Below, one piece after another: positions 16,906 through 28,705 of a stretch of DNA of 64,000 nt (positions are counted from its first letter, which is position 1; the number at the start of each line of letters is the position of its first letter). The notes beneath the pieces are model-generated. The model was not told where the DNA came from. It saw nothing but the letters and a program-made list of their open reading frames with translations, and made no database searches. Location of the stretch: positions 1-64,000 of the forward strand of contig NZ_JANIBM010000002.1 in assembly GCF_024505045.1 (NCBI RefSeq). Reading direction: 5' to 3'. The position numbers and the translations under genes were made by a program. The DNA comes from Methylomonas aurea. Its GTDB lineage: Bacteria; Pseudomonadota; Gammaproteobacteria; Methylococcales; Methylomonadaceae.

Positions 16906-18257
16906 TCTTTTTTCTCGCCGCTGTCGGCTTTCTTGTCGTCGCCTTTACTGGCATCCTTGACTTCGGGCTCCGGCAAGACTAACGGCGGGAAGCCGTTGAA
17001 GATCCGCCACAATTCGTAGCCCAGCGTGACTTGGCCGAGCAGTACCCAACCGTTGACGCGGACGCCTTGGCGTAGAAAACGCACTTCCGGCCAGGGAATG
17101 TCGTCCGGATCGGGTTGCACCAGGATCCGAAAATGGCCCTTGCCGTCGTCGGTGGCATCGATCAGCACCACTCGGCCGCCGAACGAACCGATCGAAAATT
17201 CGGGCCAACCGCCGAACTGGATGGCGGGATAACCTTCGAATTGCAGGCGCACCTTGCTGCCGGAGACGATCAGCGGCAGGTCGTTGCCGTCGACCCATAG
17301 CTCCACCGCGCGCTGGTCGGTGTCCGGCACCAGCATCGCTAGAGGTTGGCCGGCCTTGACCATTTCCGCATTCGGATTGACCAACAAGCGCAATACCGTA
17401 CCGTCGCGCGGCGCAGTGATGGTTTGGGTTTGCTGGCGGGCCAGACGGGTTTCGACCTTAAGCAAATCCGCACGCAAATAATTCTGGTCTTCGATGGCCT
17501 TGTTCAACTCGGCGCGGGCTTTTTCGACGCTGGCGGTGGTGTCAGCGGTCAATTTGCGCAGATCGGCGCCCACCGCGTCGACTTCGCTCCTGGCCGCCGC
17601 CAGTGCCGCGTGGGCGCGGTCGAGATCGGCGCTACGTTGCGCCATTTCCAGTTGCGCCAATTCCAGCGTGCGCCGCGAGGCCAAGCCTTTCTCTTGTAAG
17701 GTTTGTTGCCGGGTCAAATTCAAGGACGAGGTCAAGCGGGCGGCGCTGGCGGCTTCGGCGCCTTGCACGGCTTGGCGTTGGCGTTGGCGGGCCATCTCCA
17801 GCCGGGATTCGGCCGCGGCCAGCGCTTGCGGTCGGGCCTGTTCGGCCATGCGCAATTGTTCGCGGAAGGTTTCCACCCGGTTGTCGATCGCGGTTTGCCG
17901 GCCGAGCAAGGCTTGGCGTTCGCTTTCCAGCCGTTGCAGCAGCAGCGGGTCATTGTCGCGCAATTCGGCGATCACTTCGCCGGCCCTGACCCGGCTGCCT
18001 TCCTTGACCAGCCAGCGCGAGATGCGGCCTTCCACCGGCGCGCCGACGGTTTGTTGGCGGTCGCCGGGGATATAGGCCACGACGCGGCCGATACCGCGTA
18101 CGTTCTGCTGCCATGGTGTCAATAACAACAAGAACAACAGCACTGTCAGCAGCAGCAGTAAAGAGCGGGCGATCTTACCCGCAATCGGGGCTGTGACCGC
18201 ATCGCTTAACAGTCTCAGGTGGTTGCCCGGCAGCCAATCGTCGGTTTCGCTATGCAT
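16902..18257 (-). CDS. HlyD-family membrane fusion (periplasmic adaptor) protein
   Basis: 451 residues. One N-terminal membrane helix (SLLLLLTVLLFLLLLTPW) follows a cytoplasmic tail of ~30 residues. Then come a biotinyl-lipoyl half (APVEGRISRWLVKEGSRVRAG), a long Ala/Arg/Gln-rich coiled coil from about residue 110 to 270, the second lipoyl half (ITAPRDGTVLRLLVNPN) and beta-barrel domains. The acidic/Lys-rich tail is low complexity. It should bridge the ABC-type inner membrane protein and the TolC-like protein in a type I secretion-like complex. It starts two bases after the ABC gene stop and overlaps the TolC-like gene. Confidence 0.9.
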   Translation of the reverse strand: MHSETDDWLPGNHLRLLSDAVTAPIAGKIARSLLLLLTVLLFLLLLTPWQQNVRGIGRVVAYIPGDRQQTVGAPVEGRISRWLVKEGSRVRAGEVIAELRDNDPLLLQRLESERQALLGRQTAIDNRVETFREQLRMAEQARPQALAAAESRLEMARQRQRQAVQGAEAASAARLTSSLNLTRQQTLQEKGLASRRTLELAQLEMAQRSADLDRAHAALAAARSEVDAVGADLRKLTADTTASVEKARAELNKAIEDQNYLRADLLKVETRLARQQTQTITAPRDGTVLRLLVNPNAEMVKAGQPLAMLVPDTDQRAVELWVDGNDLPLIVSGSKVRLQFEGYPAIQFGGWPEFSIGSFGGRVVLIDATDDGKGHFRILVQPDPDDIPWPEVRFLRQGVRVNGWVLLGQVTLGYELWRIFNGFPPLVLPEPEVKDASKGDDKKADSGEKKE

Positions 18258-18259
18258 CG

Positions 18260-19918
18260 TTATGCTCCCTCAATCAACGTTTCCAGCAAACGGCCTTCCA
18301 CCAACACGGCTTGGCGTCGGAACCGGGCCAGAACCAACGGCTCGTGGCTGATCACGAGCAAGGTCCATGGCGCATCGGCGGCGGTCAGGCATTCGAGTAT
18401 ACCGGGTAAGTAGCGGGCGTCGATCCGGTCCAGCGCCTTGTCGATCAACAATAGCTGGGGCTTGACGGCGATGGCCCGGGCCAAGGTCAAGCGCAGGGCT
18501 TGTTCTTCGCTGAGCGGTGCCCCGTGCGGGCACAAAGCGGTATTCAAGCCGTCGGGCAGGGCCGAAATGGCGTCGAGTAGTCCGACTTGAGCGAGTGCTT
18601 TGCGCATTTCGAACAGTGCCAAATCGCTGCCTAAGTTCAGGTTTTCGGCAACGGTTGCTTCCACCAATTCGGCATGGCGCACCAAACCTATGGTGTCGCG
18701 CAGACGGCCCAGACTCAAGTCGCGCAGATCCTGACCGTTTAGCAGAATTTGACCGGCACTTGGCGTGCGTAAACCGAAAATCGCATCGAGCAGCGTGCCG
18801 CGATCGGCACCGGTGCTGATGGCTATGCGTTCCCCTGGTTCCAGCGTTAAATCGAGCCGATTGGCCTGATCGGAGTAAGGCGTGCCCGGCAGGCAGAGTT
18901 GTTTGATTTCGACCCGGCAGCCGCGTTCGGCAGGCTCCGGTTGCCCGCCTTGGCCGGCTTCCTGCGGCAAATCCAGCAGGTAGCCGATTTTGTCGACGCT
19001 GGCGACCAGTTCGTAAAAATTATCCAGGGTTTTGCCGAGCCGGGTCAGGCCGTAGACCATGGCGTTGACCACCAGTTCGGCGGCGATCAACTGGCCCAGG
19101 CTGAGCTGGCGCTCGATCACCATCCAGCCGCCCATGCCCAACAGGGCTGTGTTGGCCAGGGTATGCAGTACCAATGCGCCGATGTTCTGCCGGGACAATA
19201 TCCGGAAGTGGTTGACGCAAGCGGCGAGATAATGCTGAGCGATGCGTTCGGTTTGTAGGTTAACGAAATCCTCGCCGCGCCGGCTTTTGCCGAGCAAGGG
19301 ATTGGCGGCGATGTTTTCCAGCCAAGCCGCCGCCGTATATTTGGCTCGGGATTGTTCGATCACGGTCGGGATGCCTTGTTTGCCCATCACAAACAGGATC
19401 AGGTACAGCGCAACCACCAGAAACAAGTCGAACGCCAGCAACAAGGGGTGGTAAAACGCCAGCAGCAACATGCCGATCAGGGTTTGTAGCAGATAGCCCA
19501 GCGTTTCCAGCAATAGCGATGCGGCGGTCTTTTGCAGCGACACCACGTCGAAGAAGCGGTTGGCCAGCTCCGGCAGGTACTGTTGGTCGCGTACCGTCAT
19601 CGCCGCATTGCGCAGCCGTTCGGCGGCTTCGCCGAACAACCTGACGAACAACCGGCGTTGCAGCATTTCGACCACGTAGAACTGCAGCGCGACCAGACTG
19701 TTGCTGAACGACAGCAGCACTAGCAGGATCAGCGTCAACACGACCAGCGGTTGCAGCAACGCGCCGAAGGCGATGGTATTGACCAACGCCTGTACCGCGA
19801 CCGGCGTCGCCAGCGACATTAGGCCGATACCGACGCCATAAGCCACTAACGAGCCGATATCTTCCCGTTCGATCAGGATCAGCCGTTTCAAGCGTTGTAA
19901 CGGATCGTGCGATGCCAT
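18260..19918 (-). CDS. ABC exporter (membrane domain plus degenerate nucleotide-binding domain)
   Basis: 552 residues: six-helix exporter domain (residues ~20-300) and a C-terminal NBD (~335-550). The NBD fold is kept but every key motif is altered. Walker A is STGADRGTLL (residues 368-377; Lys lost), the Q-loop Gln is His in GLVRHAEL, the signature is LSEEQ in place of LSGGQ, and Walker B ends IDK (residue 494; catalytic Glu replaced by Lys). The H-loop ISHEP is intact. The frame is open and long, so this is divergence under selection, not simple decay. It heads a four-gene operon with HlyD, TolC and a small membrane protein. ATP hydrolysis by this chain alone looks unlikely. Confidence 0.88.
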   Translation of the reverse strand: MASHDPLQRLKRLILIEREDIGSLVAYGVGIGLMSLATPVAVQALVNTIAFGALLQPLVVLTLILLVLLSFSNSLVALQFYVVEMLQRRLFVRLFGEAAERLRNAAMTVRDQQYLPELANRFFDVVSLQKTAASLLLETLGYLLQTLIGMLLLAFYHPLLLAFDLFLVVALYLILFVMGKQGIPTVIEQSRAKYTAAAWLENIAANPLLGKSRRGEDFVNLQTERIAQHYLAACVNHFRILSRQNIGALVLHTLANTALLGMGGWMVIERQLSLGQLIAAELVVNAMVYGLTRLGKTLDNFYELVASVDKIGYLLDLPQEAGQGGQPEPAERGCRVEIKQLCLPGTPYSDQANRLDLTLEPGERIAISTGADRGTLLDAIFGLRTPSAGQILLNGQDLRDLSLGRLRDTIGLVRHAELVEATVAENLNLGSDLALFEMRKALAQVGLLDAISALPDGLNTALCPHGAPLSEEQALRLTLARAIAVKPQLLLIDKALDRIDARYLPGILECLTAADAPWTLLVISHEPLVLARFRRQAVLVEGRLLETLIEGA

Positions 19919-19939
19919 GCTCAGCTCCTTGTGAAGTTC

Positions 19940-22738
<2,799 letters not shown>

Positions 22739-22845
22739 GGCCGATCTCGGAAAATTTGTGTTGGCCAAAAGATATGTCTTGTTAGAAAAATAGTAAAATT
22801 GAATAAATAAATTTATTTCATAGAAAATTCCGATGTATTGAGGCC

Positions 22846-23790
22846 ATGGATCGAATCAATTACCAGCATCTTTACTATTTTTGGGTCGTTGCCAAACATG
22901 GCAGCATCAGTGCCGCCTGCGAGGTATTGCATTTGGCCCAGCCCACCATCAGCGGCCAATTGGCGATATTCGAACAGGCCGTGGGCTGCCAATTGTTCGT
23001 TAAGCAGGGACGGAAATTGCTGCTGAGCGATACCGGTCGTGCGGTATTTCACTATGCGGAGGAAATATTCAGTCTGGGGCGCGAGTTGACGCACATGTTG
23101 AAGGGCGGCGGCGGCCGCGGCATGCGCCTGAATTTGGGTATCAGCGATGCATTGCCGAAATTATTGTCGTACCGTTTGGTCGAGCCGTTGCTGCGTATGG
23201 CGGAGCCGGTTCAGATCCATTGTTTGGAAGACAAGACCGAGCGCTTGCTGGCGGAACTGGCTCTGCACGGCGTGGATCTGGTGTTGTGCGACGTGCCGGC
23301 GACGCCGGCCAGCGGAGCCCGGGTGTTCAACCATTTTCTGGGCGAGTCGCAGGTCGCGATTTTTGCTGCTCCGGCACTGGCGGAGCGCTACCGAAGCGAC
23401 TTTCCGCGTTGTCTGAACGGCGCGCCGTTTCTGTTGCCGACCGCGAATACCGCGTTGCGCCGCTCGTTGGACCAATGGTTCGATGTCAATCAAATCAGTC
23501 CGACGGTGCAGGTCGAGGTCGAAGACAGCGGGTTGCTGAAAACCTTCGGCGCCGGCGGCAGCGGCTTGTTTTTCTCGCCGCTGGCGGTGGCGGAGGCGAT
23601 CGAGAGCCAGTACGGAGTATGTACGTTGGGCATCGCCGACGGCGTGGTCGAGCGGTTTTATGCGGTGACCGCGCAGCGGCGGTTAAAGCATCCATTGGTG
23701 AACACGATTCTGGAGCAGGCGCAAAAAGGCTTGTTCGGCTTGTTATCCAACGCGCCAGCTACGGAAGTGGTCGCGGTTGGCCAGGTTTAG
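22846..23790 (+). CDS. LysR-family regulator, NhaR-like
   Basis: 314 residues. N-terminal helix-turn-helix (INYQHLYYFWVVAKHGSISAACEVLHLAQPTISGQLAIFEQAVG) with the LYYFW and TISGQ features of the NhaR subfamily, then a substrate-binding domain with DALPKLLSYRLVEPLL, VDLVLCDVPATP and EDSGLLKTFGAGGSGLFFSPL. E. coli NhaR activates nhaA in response to sodium; here the neighbour is ppc, divergently transcribed, so the target may differ. The intergenic region between the two genes is AT-rich and could hold both promoters. The ligand is unknown. Confidence 0.88.
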   Translation: MDRINYQHLYYFWVVAKHGSISAACEVLHLAQPTISGQLAIFEQAVGCQLFVKQGRKLLLSDTGRAVFHYAEEIFSLGRELTHMLKGGGGRGMRLNLGISDALPKLLSYRLVEPLLRMAEPVQIHCLEDKTERLLAELALHGVDLVLCDVPATPASGARVFNHFLGESQVAIFAAPALAERYRSDFPRCLNGAPFLLPTANTALRRSLDQWFDVNQISPTVQVEVEDSGLLKTFGAGGSGLFFSPLAVAEAIESQYGVCTLGIADGVVERFYAVTAQRRLKHPLVNTILEQAQKGLFGLLSNAPATEVVAVGQV

Positions 23791-23886
23791 TCTATCCGGC
23801 AAAGGGGCCGGGCTTGGGTTGGTGGATTTGCTCCGATTTTTGTAACCTAGTAACCTTTACCGATCTTAGCCTCGCTTGCCACTATC

Positions 23887-24675
23887 ATGGAACACTTGAT
23901 CTGGAACATCGATCCGATTCTGGTCGATTTCGGTTTTTTAAAAATTCGCTGGTACGGTTTGTTGTTTGCCTGCGGTTTCGTCGGCAGCTTTCTGACCATG
24001 CAATGGATTTACCAGCGCGAAGGCAAGAACGTCGAGGAACTGGATACCTTGCTCTGGTATATGGTGATCGCTACCATCCTCGGCGCCCGGCTCGGGCACA
24101 CGCTGATTTACGATCCGGGTTATTACCTGTCGCACCCGCTGAAAATCCTGGCGGTATGGGAGGGCGGCTTGGCCAGTCACGGCGCCACCCTGGGCATCAT
24201 TCTGGCGTTGTACCTATACCGGCGCAAATACGGCGATAGCTATTTCTGGTTGCTGGATCGGGTCAGCATTCCGACCGCATTGGCCGGCGCCTTGATTCGA
24301 ATCGGCAATTTTTTCAATTCCGAAATCCTCGGAATCCCGACCGCGCAACCGTGGGGTGTGGTGTTTTCTCGTGTCGACCACTTGCCGCGCCATCCGGTGC
24401 AGCTTTACGAGGCGCTTTGCTATCTGCTGGTTTACGCCGTGTCGCTGCGGATTTATACCAAGCGCGGCGACCAGCCCGGCTTCGTATTCGGCAGCTTTAT
24501 CGCCATGTTGTTCAGCGTCCGTTTCGTACTGGAATACTTCAAAACCGAGCAAGCCATGTACGACAACGGCCTGGCGATCACCACCGGCCAGTTATTGAGC
24601 GTGCCCTTTGTGTTGGCCGGAATCGGTTGTATCGTCTGGTCGTTCCGCACGCGGGAATCCAAACCGGCCGGCTAA
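23887..24675 (+). CDS. lgt: prolipoprotein diacylglyceryl transferase
   Basis: 262 residues, seven membrane helices. Lgt transfers diacylglycerol from phosphatidylglycerol to the lipobox Cys of prelipoproteins in the inner membrane. Visible motifs: FLKIRWYGLLFACGF, GARLGHTLIYDPGYY, WEGGLASHGATLG with the essential His, and the signature RIGNFFNSEILG containing the conserved Arg, Asn and Glu. The end LEYFKTEQ is also typical. A GC-rich hairpin with T-run lies 28 bases after the stop. Confidence 0.96.
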   Translation: MEHLIWNIDPILVDFGFLKIRWYGLLFACGFVGSFLTMQWIYQREGKNVEELDTLLWYMVIATILGARLGHTLIYDPGYYLSHPLKILAVWEGGLASHGATLGIILALYLYRRKYGDSYFWLLDRVSIPTALAGALIRIGNFFNSEILGIPTAQPWGVVFSRVDHLPRHPVQLYEALCYLLVYAVSLRIYTKRGDQPGFVFGSFIAMLFSVRFVLEYFKTEQAMYDNGLAITTGQLLSVPFVLAGIGCIVWSFRTRESKPAG

Positions 24676-24703
24676 TCGTTTATAATCGCCGGTTTTTTAT
24701 CTG

Positions 24704-24728
24704 CGCCGGGTTCTTTGCCCGGCGTTTT
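24704..24728 (+). terminator. intrinsic terminator-like hairpin between lgt and prfB
   Basis: CGCCGGG and CCCGGCG form a perfect 7-base stem around TTCTTTG, followed by TTTTGTTT. It ends only 17 bases before the preferred prfB ATG. It could therefore end lgt transcription, but any prfB transcript reading through it would carry the hairpin directly ahead of the ribosome site. Confidence 0.65.
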
Positions 24729-24744
24729 GTTTGAGCATAGGTTC

Positions 24745-25842
24745 ATGCAAGAAATTAATCCGATTAAATACAAGATTGCCGATCTGCGCGAGCGTAGCGC
24801 CGGGTTGAAGAACTATCTCGATTTCGACAGCAAAAGCGAACGGCTGGTGGAAGTTTTGCGCGAACTGGAAGATCCGGCGATCTGGAACAAGCCGGAACAG
24901 GCGCAGGCGATGGGTAAGGAGCGGGCGATGCTGGAAGGTATTGTCAATACCATCAAGGATCTGGAGCAAGGCCTGAACGATGCCGAGGAATTGTTGGCGA
25001 TGGCGGTGGAGGAAAACGACGCTGACACGGTCGACACCGTCGCCAGCGACCTGGAGGGTTACGAAAAGCAAGTCGCCAATCTGGAATTCCAGCGCATGTT
25101 CAGCGGCGAAATGGACGCCAACAATGCGTTTCTGGATATTCAGGCCGGTTCCGGCGGCACCGAGGCGCAGGATTGGGCATCGATGATAGAACGCATGTAT
25201 TTGCGCTGGGGCGAGGCCAAGGGCTTCAAAACCGAACTGATCGAAGAATCGCCGGGCGACGTAGCCGGCATCAAAAGTGCGACGATCAAGTTCGAAGGCC
25301 CGTATGCTTTCGGTTGGTTGCGTACCGAAACCGGCGTGCACCGGCTGGTGCGCAAATCGCCGTTCGATTCCGGCAACCGCCGCCATACTTCGTTCGCGTC
25401 CGTTTTCGTCTCGCCGGAAATCGACGATGACATCGAAATCGACATCAATCCGGCCGATTTGCGCATAGATGTCTATCGCGCCAGCGGTGCCGGTGGCCAG
25501 CACGTCAATAGGACCGAATCGGCGGTGCGGATTACCCACGCGCCCAGCGGCATCGTCACCCAATGCCAAAGCGACCGTTCGCAGCATAAAAACAAAGACA
25601 CGGCGATGAAACAACTCAAAGCCAAGCTGTACGAGATGGAAATGCTGAAACGTAGCGAAGGCTTGCAGGCGATTGAAGACTCCAAATCCGACATCGGCTG
25701 GGGTAGCCAGATTCGTTCATACGTGCTGGACCAATCGCGGATCAAGGACCTGCGCACCAATGTCGAAACCGGCAATACTCAGGCGGTATTGGACGGGGCG
25801 TTGGACCAGTTTATTGAGGCGAGTTTGAAGAGCGGGTTGTAA
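24745..25842 (+). CDS. prfB: peptide chain release factor 2, without programmed frameshift
   Basis: 365 residues from ATG 24745 ([10 protein letters not shown]); ATG 24715 would add ten residues across the hairpin. RF2 recognises UGA/UAA. The SPF anticodon-like tripeptide is in [16 protein letters not shown] and the catalytic GGQ in [16 protein letters not shown]. In E. coli an in-frame UGA after codon 25 forces a +1 frameshift for autoregulation. Here the corresponding region (LKNYLDFDS) reads straight through with no UGA or frame change. The gene uses TAA as stop. A DUF433 gene follows after 26 bases. Confidence 0.96.
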   Translation: MQEINPIKYKIADLRERSAGLKNYLDFDSKSERLVEVLRELEDPAIWNKPEQAQAMGKERAMLEGIVNTIKDLEQGLNDAEELLAMAVEENDADTVDTVASDLEGYEKQVANLEFQRMFSGEMDANNAFLDIQAGSGGTEAQDWASMIERMYLRWGEAKGFKTELIEESPGDVAGIKSATIKFEGPYAFGWLRTETGVHRLVRKSPFDSGNRRHTSFASVFVSPEIDDDIEIDINPADLRIDVYRASGAGGQHVNRTESAVRITHAPSGIVTQCQSDRSQHKNKDTAMKQLKAKLYEMEMLKRSEGLQAIEDSKSDIGWGSQIRSYVLDQSRIKDLRTNVETGNTQAVLDGALDQFIEASLKSGL

Positions 25843-25871
25843 AACGAACCTTACCTGAACCGGAGGGCGTG

Positions 25872-26102
25872 ATGAAAAATTTTCAACGGATTACTTTCGA
25901 CCCGAATCTAATGGGAGGTAAACCTTGCATACGCAGCCTTAGGGTCACCGTTGGTACGGTGGTCGGTTTGGTTGCCAGCGGTTATTCGGTTCAGCAGATT
26001 CTCGATTTATACCCTTATTTGGAGGCTGACGATATCACCGAGGCGTTGCGCTTTGCGGCTTGGCGAGCAGAGGAAATCGAATTGCCTTTGCACGCGGCGT
26101 GA
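25872..26102 (+). CDS. DUF433-family putative antitoxin
   Basis: 76 residues from ATG 25872, behind GGAGGG. The DUF433 core is visible: ITFDPNLMGGKPCIRSLRVTVGTVVGLVASGYSVQQILDLYPYLEADDITEALRFAAWRAEE, a small helix-turn-helix-like domain. DUF433 proteins commonly precede DUF5615 PIN-like proteins, forming a presumed toxin-antitoxin module; that arrangement is present here, with a GTGA overlap to the next gene. Confidence 0.85.
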   Translation: MKNFQRITFDPNLMGGKPCIRSLRVTVGTVVGLVASGYSVQQILDLYPYLEADDITEALRFAAWRAEEIELPLHAA

Positions 26103-26380
26103 AACTATTGCTGGATATGAACTTGTCGCCGGGTTGGTTGCCGGTGTTGGTTGGCGCCGTGGTTTTTACCCATGATCTGGACTTCGGGACTTTGTTGACG
26201 CTGACGGGTGCTGAATCGCCCAGTGTGTTTCAAATTCGCACTCAAAACATCGCACCGCAAGCGTTGGGACCGCGGGCAATCGGGTTGTTGCGCCGTTTTC
26301 ATACCGAACTCGAGAACGGCGCTCTGGTCGTTGCCGACGAGTTACGCGAATGGGTGCGCTTGCTGCCTCTGGACCGATAG
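26099..26380 (+). CDS. DUF5615-type PIN-like putative toxin, internally shortened
   Basis: 93 residues from GTG 26099, overlapping the DUF433 stop by four bases. The start VKLLLDMNLSPGWLP, with the first PIN-like Asp, joins directly to VVFTHDLDFGTLLTLTG and then PSVFQIRTQNIAPQ. Relatives as I recall them carry about 30 more residues (a segment like VHW..G...A.D..I...A) between these blocks. The repeated GTTGGTTG/GTTGGTTGGC sequence at the junction could have mediated an in-frame deletion. The reading frame survives, but a nuclease missing this segment may be inactive. A naturally short variant cannot be excluded without an alignment. Confidence 0.75.
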   Translation: MKLLLDMNLSPGWLPVLVGAVVFTHDLDFGTLLTLTGAESPSVFQIRTQNIAPQALGPRAIGLLRRFHTELENGALVVADELREWVRLLPLDR

Positions 26381-26413
26381 TTAATTTTTATTTTTGCTTT
26401 AGTTTTTAAAAAC

Positions 26414-27910
26414 ATGTCAGAACTCGAACACGACGAACAGGAACAAATTAAACAACGCCGGGAAAAACTGAATGCCATCCGCGAGGAAGGCATTGCGTTT
26501 CCGACCGATTTTCGCCGCAACGTGGTGGCCGGTGAATTGCTCGCGGAATATGGCGACAAGTCCGAAGATGAATTGTTGGCCGAACCGGTACGGGTCAAAA
26601 TTGCCGGGCGGATGATGACCCGCCGCATCATGGGCAAGGCCAGTTTTTGCCATTTGCAGGACATGTCCGGTCAAATTCAGGTCTACGTCGCGCGCGACAA
26701 TCTGCCGGAAGGCATCTATAACGACCAGTTCAAGAAGTGGGACATCGGCGACATTCTTGGCGCCGAAGGCACGTTGTTCAAGACCAAGGTCGGCGAGCTC
26801 AGCGTCAAGGTCGACGACATTCGCCTGCTGACCAAAGCCCTGCGGCCGCTGCCGGAAAAATTCCACGGTATCGCCGACCAGGAGATCAAATACCGCCAGC
26901 GTTATCTGGATTTGATCATGAGCGACGATGCCCGCAAGACCTTCGTCATGCGCTCGAAAATCGTCAATTACATTCGCGACTTTCTGGTGGCCCGTGACTT
27001 CCTGGAAGTGGAAACGCCGATGATGCAGGTCATTCCGGGCGGCGCCACCGCGCGGCCGTTCACGACCTTTCACAATGCGCTGGACATGGAGTTGTATCTG
27101 CGCATCGCGCCTGAGCTGTATCTCAAACGCTTGGTAGTCGGCGGTTTCGAGCGCGTGTTCGAAATCAACCGCAACTTCCGCAACGAAGGCCTGTCGACCC
27201 GGCACAATCCGGAGTTCACGATGCTGGAGTTCTATCAGGCCTACGCCGAATACGGCGACTTGATGGACTTGACCGAAGCCATGCTGCGCGGCATTGCTGA
27301 AGATATCGTCGGTAACACTCAAATCGAATACCAGGGCGAAACTTACGACTTCGGTAAGCCGTTCGCGCGGATGACGGTGCTGGAGTCGATTCTGCATTTC
27401 AATCCGGAATTGACGCTGGCCGATTTGACCAGCCGCGAAGCGGCGGTCAAGGTTGCCGAAAATCTGAAAATCCCGGTCAAGGACAGTTACGGCTTGGGCA
27501 AGGTGCAGATCGAGATTTTCGAGAAAACCGTCGAACACCGTTTGATGAATCCGACGTTTATCACCGCCTATCCGGTAGAAGTGTCGCCGCTAGCGCGCCG
27601 TAACGACAACGATCCGCACGTCACCGACCGTTTTGAGTTTTTCGTCGGCGGCCGCGAGATTGCCAACGGCTTTACCGAGTTGAACGACGCCGAAGACCAG
27701 GCCGAGCGTTTCAGAAAACAGGTCGAGGAAAAAGAGGCCGGCGACAACGAAGCCATGCATTACGACGCCGATTACATTACCGCGCTGGAACACGGCATGC
27801 CGCCGACGGCGGGCGAGGGCATCGGCATCGACCGGCTGGTGATGTTGTTCACCAACTCGCCGAGCATTCGCGATGTTCTGTTGTTCCCACATATGCGGCC
27901 TAAACATTGA
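26414..27910 (+). CDS. lysS: lysyl-tRNA synthetase, class II
   Basis: 498 residues. N-terminal OB-fold anticodon-binding domain ([34 protein letters not shown]), then the class II catalytic core. Motif 1 lies around VRSKIV-like [26 protein letters not shown], motif 2 in [24 protein letters not shown] and motif 3 in [18 protein letters not shown]. It charges tRNA-Lys in the cytoplasm. A strong terminator lies 16 bases after the stop. Confidence 0.97.
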   Translation: MSELEHDEQEQIKQRREKLNAIREEGIAFPTDFRRNVVAGELLAEYGDKSEDELLAEPVRVKIAGRMMTRRIMGKASFCHLQDMSGQIQVYVARDNLPEGIYNDQFKKWDIGDILGAEGTLFKTKVGELSVKVDDIRLLTKALRPLPEKFHGIADQEIKYRQRYLDLIMSDDARKTFVMRSKIVNYIRDFLVARDFLEVETPMMQVIPGGATARPFTTFHNALDMELYLRIAPELYLKRLVVGGFERVFEINRNFRNEGLSTRHNPEFTMLEFYQAYAEYGDLMDLTEAMLRGIAEDIVGNTQIEYQGETYDFGKPFARMTVLESILHFNPELTLADLTSREAAVKVAENLKIPVKDSYGLGKVQIEIFEKTVEHRLMNPTFITAYPVEVSPLARRNDNDPHVTDRFEFFVGGREIANGFTELNDAEDQAERFRKQVEEKEAGDNEAMHYDADYITALEHGMPPTAGEGIGIDRLVMLFTNSPSIRDVLLFPHMRPKH

Positions 27911-27925
27911 TGGAATGATCGGCTT

Positions 27926-27957
27926 GACACCGGCAAATACGTTGCCGGTGTCTTTTT
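27926..27957 (+). terminator. intrinsic terminator after lysS
   Basis: GACACCGGCAA and TTGCCGGTGTC pair perfectly over 11 bases around the loop ATACG, and TTTTT follows immediately. It sits 16 bases past the lysS stop. Confidence 0.92.
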
Positions 27958-28014
27958 ATGCTGTCGCCAATCGCGAAACTGCGTGAATCTTAATCTTACG
28001 GGAAGTGAATTATC

Positions 28015-28503
28015 ATGGGTGTCGAAGCCAAACAATTCAAAAATGCTCTGAAATTATGGGCCAGCGGCGTAACGGTGGTAACCACCCAGGGCCGCGAAAA
28101 CCAGCCCAAGGGCATGACCGCGACCGCTTTCAGCAGCGTTTCGCTGGAGCCGCCGCAAATTCTGGTGTGTCTGAACCAGGCGACCGATACCGGCGCTGCG
28201 CTGTTGGAGAGCCGCCGCTTTGCGGTCAATATCCTCGCCGAAAGCCAGGAAGACGTCTCCAACCAGTTTGCCGGCAGTACCACGCAGGAGCAGCGGTTCG
28301 CTGCCGTACCCTGGCAAGCCGGAGAGAACGGCGCGCCGGTCTTGAGCGAAGCGCTGGCGGCTCTGGAATGCCGGGTGGTGCAACAAATCCAGGCTGGCAG
28401 CCATTGGGTGGTGATCGGCGAAGTCGACCGCGTCGTTTGCCGCGATGGCGATCCGTTGCTTTACTACCATTCCGCGTATCGGCGCGTGGCCGCGGCCGAC
28501 TAA
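28015..28503 (+). CDS. flavin reductase-like FMN-binding protein
   Basis: 162 residues of the flavin reductase domain family (FMN-binding split barrel). Characteristic segments: LKLWASGVTVVTTQG, PKGMTATAFSSVSLEPPQILVCLN, FAVNILAESQEDVSNQFAG, and the end WVVIGEVDRVVCRDGDPLLYYHSAYRRV. Such proteins reduce FMN/FAD with NAD(P)H for a monooxygenase partner, or serve as stand-alone oxidoreductases. No monooxygenase gene is next to it. It lies between the lysS terminator and the sigma-54 promoter of the Nif11 gene, so it appears to be a single-gene unit. Confidence 0.88.
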   Translation: MGVEAKQFKNALKLWASGVTVVTTQGRENQPKGMTATAFSSVSLEPPQILVCLNQATDTGAALLESRRFAVNILAESQEDVSNQFAGSTTQEQRFAAVPWQAGENGAPVLSEALAALECRVVQQIQAGSHWVVIGEVDRVVCRDGDPLLYYHSAYRRVAAAD

Positions 28504-28521
28504 TTGGCTGGCGGTTTGCCG

Positions 28522-28551
28522 ATTTGTCGCATTGTTGGGTTTGCGACAAAT
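28522..28551. promoter_or_regulatory. candidate enhancer-binding-protein site (10-base inverted repeat)
   Basis: ATTTGTCGCA and TGCGACAAAT are perfect inverted arms around a 10-base spacer. The centre is about 130 bases upstream of the transcription start predicted from the sigma-54 promoter at 28641-28655, the usual distance for an upstream activator site. No T-run follows, so it is unlikely to be a terminator for the flavin reductase gene. It does not fit the NifA TGT-N10-ACA pattern; the activator is unknown. Confidence 0.5.
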
Positions 28552-28640
28552 TTACTAATTTTTGTAAGGGAAAACGTTGATTCCGGTTAACAGGTCCCGT
28601 TGAATCGCCGCGAAAGCAGTGGTATTCCCGGGTTCGTAAT

Positions 28641-28655
28641 TGGCAGAAATTTTGC
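28641..28655 (+). promoter_or_regulatory. sigma-54 promoter (-24/-12) of the Nif11 gene
   Basis: TGGCAGAAATTTTGC fits the sigma-54 pattern TGGCAC-N5-TTGC with GG at 28642-28643 and GC at 28654-28655 at the required spacing, preceded by T and followed by T. Transcription would start near 28667, giving a leader of about 40 bases before the ATG at 28706. Confidence 0.75.
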
Positions 28656-28705
28656 TTGCGTGGAAATGGATTTTATCCATTTTCAGTGTTACCACGGAGT
28701 TAACA

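Noticed and set aside
24697-25614. 305-codon minus-strand frame antisense to prfB
   Set aside because: prfB is complete on the other strand with GGQ and SPF motifs; the antisense frame shows none.
26417-27538. 373-codon minus-strand frame antisense to lysS
   Set aside because: Mirrors the lysyl-tRNA synthetase codons; the composition is typical of a shadow frame.
28522-28551. Inverted repeat as a rho-independent terminator of the flavin reductase gene
   Set aside because: Arms are only moderately GC-rich and no T-run follows; its position relative to the sigma-54 promoter fits an activator site better.
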